Origin: Nitrospiraceae bacterium
GTDB taxonomy: Bacteria; Nitrospirota; Thermodesulfovibrionia; Thermodesulfovibrionales; UBA9159
Assembly: GCA_003453735.1 (NCBI GenBank)
Contig: DMNE01000358.1
Coordinates: forward strand, 1-5,497
DNA: 5,497 nt
Direction of reading: 5' to 3'
Made by a program: the position numbers and the translations under genes
Part shown: positions 5,471-5,497 of the stretch, piece by piece
Position numbering within the stretch: position 1 is the stretch's first letter
Layout: every line of letters starts with the position of its first letter
Notes under the pieces: model-generated
What the model saw: only the letters and a program-made list of their open reading frames with translations
The model's database searches: none
Told to the model about the DNA's origin: nothing

Positions 5471-5497
5471 ATGCGAAAAGAGGTTACATTGGGTGAT
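5471..5497 (+). CDS. Possible start of a leaderless gene, cut by the window edge
   Basis: ATG at 5471 opens MRKEVTLGD and stays open to the end of the window. There is no clear ribosome site before it, but the promoter just upstream places the transcript start at about the ATG, which fits leaderless translation. Nine codons are too few to assign a family or to exclude chance. Confidence 0.3.

Overview
This looks like a decayed accessory stretch of a bacterial chromosome or metagenome contig with mid-range base composition. The best taxonomic hint is the gene mix: a DsrE-like secreted N-terminus, an IPTL-CTERM sorting tail, a TMTC-like membrane protein with TPRs and an MNT/HEPN pair. That mix is common in Nitrospirota and Desulfobacterota-type anaerobes. 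This placement is inference; there is no rRNA or tRNA to fix it.

Almost everything from 144 to 4154 reads on the minus strand. Going downstream along that strand, it starts with a 600-residue polytopic membrane protein ending in four near-identical TPRs (2343-4154). Next comes a 52-codon hypothetical ORF that may be frameshifted (2134-2292). It is followed by a chimeric ssb gene (1288-1860), in which a secretory signal peptide and a DsrE-like N-terminus are joined in frame to the start codon of a full-length single-stranded DNA-binding protein. After that is an intact MntA-like nucleotidyltransferase antitoxin (855-1151) with its own good promoter. It overlaps a HEPN (HepT-like) toxin gene (639-865) that has lost its catalytic middle by an out-of-frame internal deletion. 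The strand ends with the 3' end of a group II intron (144-558): the maturase/thumb end of its reverse transcriptase, frameshifted, then recognisable domains V and VI and the 3' splice site.

The outer parts read on the plus strand. At the left edge is a possible last 43 codons of an unknown gene (2-133). At the right are a small single-pass membrane protein (4580-4780), an orphan IPTL-CTERM tail with no recognisable protein in front of it (4854-4958), an AT-rich gene-poor stretch, and a promoter that appears to start a leaderless gene at the window's right edge (5471).

The theme is genome erosion and recombination. At least four loci are broken, truncated or fused: the group II intron, the HEPN toxin, ssb/DsrE and the IPTL tail. 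I see no complete new system. The most unusual items are the DsrE-SSB chimera and the toxin-deleted, antitoxin-intact MNT/HEPN locus.
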